DNA of 64,000 bases from Rhizobium sp. RU20A (GTDB lineage: Bacteria > Pseudomonadota > Alphaproteobacteria > Rhizobiales > Rhizobiaceae). The stretch's first letter is position 1, and each line of letters starts with the position of its first letter. The position numbers and the translations under genes were made by a program. Under the pieces are notes generated by a model that saw only the letters and a program-made list of their open reading frames with translations, was not told where the DNA came from and ran no database searches. The stretch covers positions 230,396-294,395 of the forward strand of contig NZ_FTMB01000004.1 of the NCBI RefSeq assembly GCF_900155885.1, in the 5' to 3' direction. Below, in pieces: positions 60,464 to 64,000 of this stretch.

Positions 60464-61234
60464 TCAGACGATCAGCTGGCCGCCATTGACCTCAAGGATC
60501 TGGCCGGTGACGTAGCCGGCAAGGCTGTTTGAGGCGAGGAACAGGTAGGCCGGGGCGCAATCCTCCGCGGTGCCGAGACGCTGCAGCGGAATGGTCTTGC
60601 GAGTCGCTTCCAGCTTGTCGGCGGAGGAATAGCGCTGGTGGAAATCGGTGGTGATGGTGCCCGGCGAGACGCAATTGACGCGGATACCGGAAGGCGCCAG
60701 TTCGCGCGCCAGGGCCTTGGAATAGGTCGAGACGAACGCTTTCGTCGCCGAATAGATGGCGGAGCCGGGGCTGCCGCCCGTCAGGGCGGAGATCGACACG
60801 GTGTTGACGATCGCGGCCTTATTGCCGGCCTTGAGAAGCGGGATCAGCGAACGGGTCAGTTCGACCACCGAATCCTGATTGAGCCGCGTGACGGCATGAT
60901 ACTGCTCGTCGGTCAGCTGATCCGCGGGAAAGCGGCCGACCATGGTGCCGGCATTGTTCACGAGCACATCGATCGCATCGAAGCGCGCCTTCACGGCCTC
61001 GATGAAGGACTGGACGCCGGCGGGCTCGAGAAAATCGGCATAGGCAATGCTCGCACGGCCTTCGGCAATGGCTGCTTCCAGAAAGTCCGGCAGACTGTCC
61101 TGGGGTGCGCGGCCACCATGCAGCAGAACCGTCGCGCCGCAATCGAGAAAGCCGCGCGCGACCTCCAGGCCAATGCCACGGCCGGCCCCCGTCACCACGA
61201 CGCGGGCTCCTTCAAATAAAGTGGAACTGAACAC
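60464..61234 (-). CDS. SDR-family oxidoreductase
   Basis: A 256-residue classical SDR: TGAGRGIG (15-22), NNAGTMVG, catalytic Ser in TVSIS and YSATK carrying Tyr and Lys, and CVSPGTI. NAD(P)-dependent; the substrate is not readable. It is divergent from the DeoR/GlpR-type gene with a shared 198-nt gap holding an operator-like repeat, and it is followed closely by the LysR gene. It may act on a polyol or sugar-derived alcohol. Confidence 0.88.
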   Translation of the reverse strand: MFSSTLFEGARVVVTGAGRGIGLEVARGFLDCGATVLLHGGRAPQDSLPDFLEAAIAEGRASIAYADFLEPAGVQSFIEAVKARFDAIDVLVNNAGTMVGRFPADQLTDEQYHAVTRLNQDSVVELTRSLIPLLKAGNKAAIVNTVSISALTGGSPGSAIYSATKAFVSTYSKALARELAPSGIRVNCVSPGTITTDFHQRYSSADKLEATRKTIPLQRLGTAEDCAPAYLFLASNSLAGYVTGQILEVNGGQLIV

Positions 61235-61378
61235 GAAACATCCTCCTCACTCGTGAACGCCGATCGGGCGGGTTCGCCGCAACCGCACGCCTCCGGGCGT
61301 GAAACTTGCCGAGACGGGCAGCATTTGCAAGCGTTGTTCCGCCCCACAAGCGCGGAAGATGCGAAAATCGCTGGCGGA

Positions 61379-61415
61379 GTTTTCGTTTTGTCCTATCATG
61401 AACAAAAACGAAAAC
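61379..61415. promoter_or_regulatory. DeoR/GlpR operator-like inverted repeat
   Basis: GTTTTCGTTTTGT (61379-61391) and AACAAAAACGAAAAC (61401-61415) form an inverted repeat with a one-base difference. TTTCG/CGAAA-rich sites are typical for DeoR-family GlpR proteins. It lies just upstream of the regulator gene (start 61433) in the gap shared with the divergent SDR, so autoregulation is likely. Confidence 0.55.
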
Positions 61416-61432
61416 ATCTGGGGAGGCGCATC

Positions 61433-62197
61433 ATGTACTTCACGGAGCGGCAAAGCGAGATCCTGGAACTCGCCAAGGCGGAGGGGCGTGTGCTTGTCGA
61501 AGACCTCGCCACGCGTTTTTCGGTCACGCCGCAAACCATCCGCAAGGACCTCAATGATCTGTGCGACGCGCGTGCGCTGAACCGGGTGCATGGCGGTGCC
61601 ATCTATCCCAGCGGCAAGGAGAATGTGCGCTACGATGCGCGCCGGCGCATTGCCGCGCCGGAAAAGCTGGCAATCGGCCAGGCGGCGGCCGCGCTCATTC
61701 CCGACAATGCCTCGTTGTTCATCAATATCGGCACGACGACCGAGGCGGTCGGCACGGCACTGACGGATCACCGCGAGCTGATGATCATCACCAACAACAT
61801 CAACGTCGCCAACAGCTTGCGTGTCTACCCCAGCATGGAAGTCGTCATCGCCGGCGGCGTGGTGCGCGCCTCCGACGGGGGTGTCGTCGGGGAAGCGGCG
61901 GTGGATTTCATCCGCCAGTTCAAGGTGGATTATGCCGTCATCGGCGCCTCGGCAATCGACCCGGATGGTGCGCTGCTCGATTTCGATTACCGCGAAGTGA
62001 AAGTCGCCCAGGCAATCATCGCCAATGCGCGCAACGTCATCCTCGTTGCCGATTCCACCAAGTTCGAACGCACCGCGCCGGTGCGGATCGGCCATATTTC
62101 GCAGGTGCAAGCCTTTATCACCGACCGCTGTTCGTCGCTGACCGTGCGACAGATCTGTGCCGAGCAGGGCGTGCGCCTGATTGAAACCGAAGCATGA
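61433..62197 (+). CDS. glpR: DeoR-family regulator, probably GlpR
   Basis: A 254-residue DeoR-type repressor: HTH at about 22-43 (VEDLATRFSVTPQTIRKDL), then RVHGGAIYPS, and a DeoR-type sugar-phosphate sensor domain (about 70-250) with INIGTTTEAVG. Adjacent glpD and glpS-like genes point to glycerol-3-phosphate as effector, as in other GlpR proteins. The start at 61433 gives the usual MYFTERQ terminus, with GGGGAGGCGC before it. Confidence 0.85.
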   Translation: MYFTERQSEILELAKAEGRVLVEDLATRFSVTPQTIRKDLNDLCDARALNRVHGGAIYPSGKENVRYDARRRIAAPEKLAIGQAAAALIPDNASLFINIGTTTEAVGTALTDHRELMIITNNINVANSLRVYPSMEVVIAGGVVRASDGGVVGEAAVDFIRQFKVDYAVIGASAIDPDGALLDFDYREVKVAQAIIANARNVILVADSTKFERTAPVRIGHISQVQAFITDRCSSLTVRQICAEQGVRLIETEA

Positions 62198-62225
62198 CGA
62201 TCGCGCGGCCGCGGGTTGCGAAAAC

Positions 62226-62260
62226 ATTCGTTTGACATTCGGAATGAATTCGCTTTAACT
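62226..62260 (+). promoter_or_regulatory. Promoter and operator region of glpD
   Basis: TTGACA (62232-62237), 17 nt and TTAACT (62255-62260) form a housekeeping-like promoter. Three ATTCG blocks at 62226, 62237 and 62248 are spaced exactly 11 nt apart, one helical turn, over the -35 and spacer. This is a plausible GlpR operator array. Confidence 0.55.
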
Positions 62261-62326
62261 GACATCACTTTCGCATAAGCACTGAAATGCTGCAATGCGA
62301 AAGAGGGCAGGGGAGGCCCTCGCAGC

Positions 62327-63841
62327 GTGTCGGATCAGGTCCACGATATCTTCGTCATCGGCGGCGGCATCAACGGCTGTGGCATTGCGCGGGATGCCAT
62401 CGGGCGCGGCTATTCCGTTGCGCTTGCGGAAATGAAGGACTTCGCCTCCGGTACGTCCTCCGCCTCCACAAAGCTCGTGCATGGCGGTCTGCGCTATCTC
62501 GAACATTATGAATTCCGGCTGGTGCGCGAAGCGCTGATGGAGCGCGAAGTGCTCTGGGCCATGGCGCCGCATGTCATCTGGCCGATGCGTTTCGTGCTGC
62601 CGATCCAGAAGGGTGGCCTGCGCCCGGCCTGGCTCGTACGCCTTGGTCTCTTCCTTTACGACCACATTGGCGGCCGCAAGCGCTTGCCCGGCACGCGCAC
62701 GCTCGATCTGCGGCGCGATCCGGCCGGCAAGCCGCTAAAGCCCATCTATCGCCGCGCCTTTGAATATTCGGACGGCTGGGTCGATGATGCGCGCATCGTG
62801 GTGCTGAATGCGCGCGATGCGGCCGAGCGCGGTGCGTTGATCCTTGCGCGCCACCGTGTTGTTTCTGCCCGCCGCGAGGCCGGCCTCTGGCACATAGAGA
62901 CGGAAGATGCTGAGGGCGCGCGCCACCAGCACCGGGCGCGCATGGTCGTCAATGCCGCCGGGCCCTGGGTGGATCACGTGCTGGCCGGAGCATTGGGGCG
63001 CAATGACAGCCGCAATGTGCGCCTTGTGCAGGGCAGCCACATCGTCGTGAAGAAGAAGTTCGATGATCCCCGTGCCTATTTCTTCCAGAATCCTGATGGC
63101 CGCATCATGTTTGCCATCCCCTATGAGGCTGATTTCACCCTGATCGGCACCACGGACCGCGACTACAAGGGCGATCCGCGTGCCGTGCGCATCAGTCCCG
63201 AAGAAGAGCGCTATCTCTGCGCCGCTGCCAGCGAATATTTCGCCGAGCCGGTGCGCGAGGAGGATATCGTCTGGGCCTATTCCGGCGTGCGTCCGCTCTA
63301 TGACGACGGCGCGTCGAAGGCGCAGGAAGCCACGCGCGATTACGTTCTGAAGCTCGAAGGCGGCTCGGGTGAGGCTCCGATCCTCAACGTCTTCGGTGGC
63401 AAGCTCACCACCTATCGGCGACTCGGCGAATCCGCACTCGAAAAGATCGGCGAGGCGATCGGCGTCAAGGGCAAGCCCTGGACCGCCGGCTCGCGCCTTC
63501 CGGGCGGCGATTTCGCCATCGATGCCTATGAGGTCGAAGTGCGCAAGCTTGCGGCACGCTATCCGTTCCTGCCGTCCGGCATGGCGGCCCGGCTGGTGCG
63601 CCAATACGGGTCGGAAGCGGCGACGATGCTTGGCGATTGCAGGAGCTTCGATGCGCTCGGCCGCCATTTCGGCGCCGACCTCACCGAGGCCGAAGTGCGC
63701 TGGCTGATGGCACGGGAATGGGCGCGAACGGCCGAAGATATTCTGTGGCGACGCACCAAGCTTGGCCTTCGCCTGTCCGCGCAAGAGGCGGCAGCGCTGG
63801 ACGTCTATGTGTCTGAGGCCGCTGCGGCGAAAGCCGCCTGA
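62327..63841 (+). CDS. glpD: Aerobic glycerol-3-phosphate dehydrogenase
   Basis: A 504-residue flavoprotein. FAD motif FVIGGGINGCGIARDA (9-24), then SSASTKLVHGGLRYLE, typical of GlpD, and a substrate region GTTDRDYKGDP. It oxidises glycerol-3-phosphate to dihydroxyacetone phosphate at the membrane, passing electrons to quinone. The start codon is GTG at 62327 with GGGGAGG upstream. Confidence 0.95.
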   Translation: MSDQVHDIFVIGGGINGCGIARDAIGRGYSVALAEMKDFASGTSSASTKLVHGGLRYLEHYEFRLVREALMEREVLWAMAPHVIWPMRFVLPIQKGGLRPAWLVRLGLFLYDHIGGRKRLPGTRTLDLRRDPAGKPLKPIYRRAFEYSDGWVDDARIVVLNARDAAERGALILARHRVVSARREAGLWHIETEDAEGARHQHRARMVVNAAGPWVDHVLAGALGRNDSRNVRLVQGSHIVVKKKFDDPRAYFFQNPDGRIMFAIPYEADFTLIGTTDRDYKGDPRAVRISPEEERYLCAAASEYFAEPVREEDIVWAYSGVRPLYDDGASKAQEATRDYVLKLEGGSGEAPILNVFGGKLTTYRRLGESALEKIGEAIGVKGKPWTAGSRLPGGDFAIDAYEVEVRKLAARYPFLPSGMAARLVRQYGSEAATMLGDCRSFDALGRHFGADLTEAEVRWLMAREWARTAEDILWRRTKLGLRLSAQEAAALDVYVSEAAAAKAA

Positions 63842-63848
63842 ACGAAAA

Positions 63849-63863
63849 GCCCCTTCAGGGGGC
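63849..63863 (+). terminator. Short hairpin after glpD
   Basis: GCCCC-TTCAG-GGGGC lies 8 nt after the glpD stop, with an A-run before it but no T-run after. It may be a weak terminator or an attenuator between glpD and the ABC transporter gene. Confidence 0.4.
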
Positions 63864-63895
63864 AAACGCCTGCGGATCGGGAGGCCGGAGACGTC

Positions 63896-64000
63896 ATGCT
63901 TGAGTTACGCGGAGTACGGAAGGTTGTTGGCGGGGATGTTCATGTTCACGGGGCGGATTTGGTTCTGTTGCGTGGGAGTTTGAATGTTCTTCTGGGTCCG
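63896..64000 (+). CDS. glpS: ABC transporter ATP-binding protein, GlpS-like (partial)
   Basis: Only the first 35 codons are in the window (MLELRGVRKVVGGDVHVHGA...VLLGP), running off the end just before the Walker A lysine. The start is ATG at 63896 with GGAGG upstream. The position after glpD and the N-terminus match GlpS, an ATPase of the rhizobial glycerol ABC transporter GlpSTPQV. Without the rest, other sugar ABC ATPases cannot be excluded. Confidence 0.75.
   Translation, partial: MLELRGVRKVVGGDVHVHGADLVLLRGSLNVLLGP

Overview
The window is a GC-rich alphaproteobacterial chromosome segment, most likely from the Rhizobiaceae (Rhizobium/Agrobacterium/Ensifer/Shinella type). The evidence is the mdh-sucCDAB order, an F1 ATP synthase operon (atpHAGDC) without its F0 genes, a hemC-hemD-mitofilin-like-hemY block divergent from tsaD-gpsA, an fdsGBA-fdhD-fdsD formate dehydrogenase, an Omp19-type lipoprotein, rhizobial palindromic intergenic repeats and EcfG-type promoters. 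The genus cannot be fixed by reading alone. No phage, transposase, CRISPR array or rRNA was seen.

Layout. 1-5100 is an accessory-looking cluster: a tRNA-Gly, then small proteins, a GS39-like short-chain dehydrogenase, an EcfG/ECF15-type sigma factor, a NepR-like anti-sigma protein and a stress-type membrane gene pair of unknown function (TIGR02587/TIGR02588 type). Seven matches to the EcfG promoter pattern GGAAC-N18/19-TT lie in its short intergenic gaps, each pointing at the next gene. I read this as a general-stress-response island. 5243-12696 holds membrane proteins, a peptidase, PhoD and TypA. 12907-16823 holds housekeeping and hypothetical genes (ppa, yggT/yggU, a GATase, TerB). 16833-25256 holds the haem genes and, divergently, tsaD-gpsA-yciI-EVE-methyltransferase.

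25272-41938 is the central-metabolism core. sdhCDAB is followed by an Omp19-like lipoprotein and zapE, then mdh-sucC-sucD-sucA-sucB and, after a rhizobial repeat and two membrane genes, lpdA. Together these encode succinate dehydrogenase, malate dehydrogenase, succinyl-CoA synthetase and the whole 2-oxoglutarate dehydrogenase complex. 42077-47674 carries cytochrome b561, a TraB/GumN protein, xerC, priA and a small membrane protein. 47945-52913 is atpHAGDC. 53054-59418 is a NAD-linked molybdenum formate dehydrogenase operon on the minus strand, interrupted by a 385-nt repeat-bearing gap and preceded by a LysR-type regulator with a candidate operator. 60464-64000 holds a dehydrogenase, then glpR-like, glpD and the start of a glpS-like ABC ATPase for glycerol use.

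The most interesting region is 190-5082. All promoter, operator and terminator calls are pattern readings, not experimentally supported.
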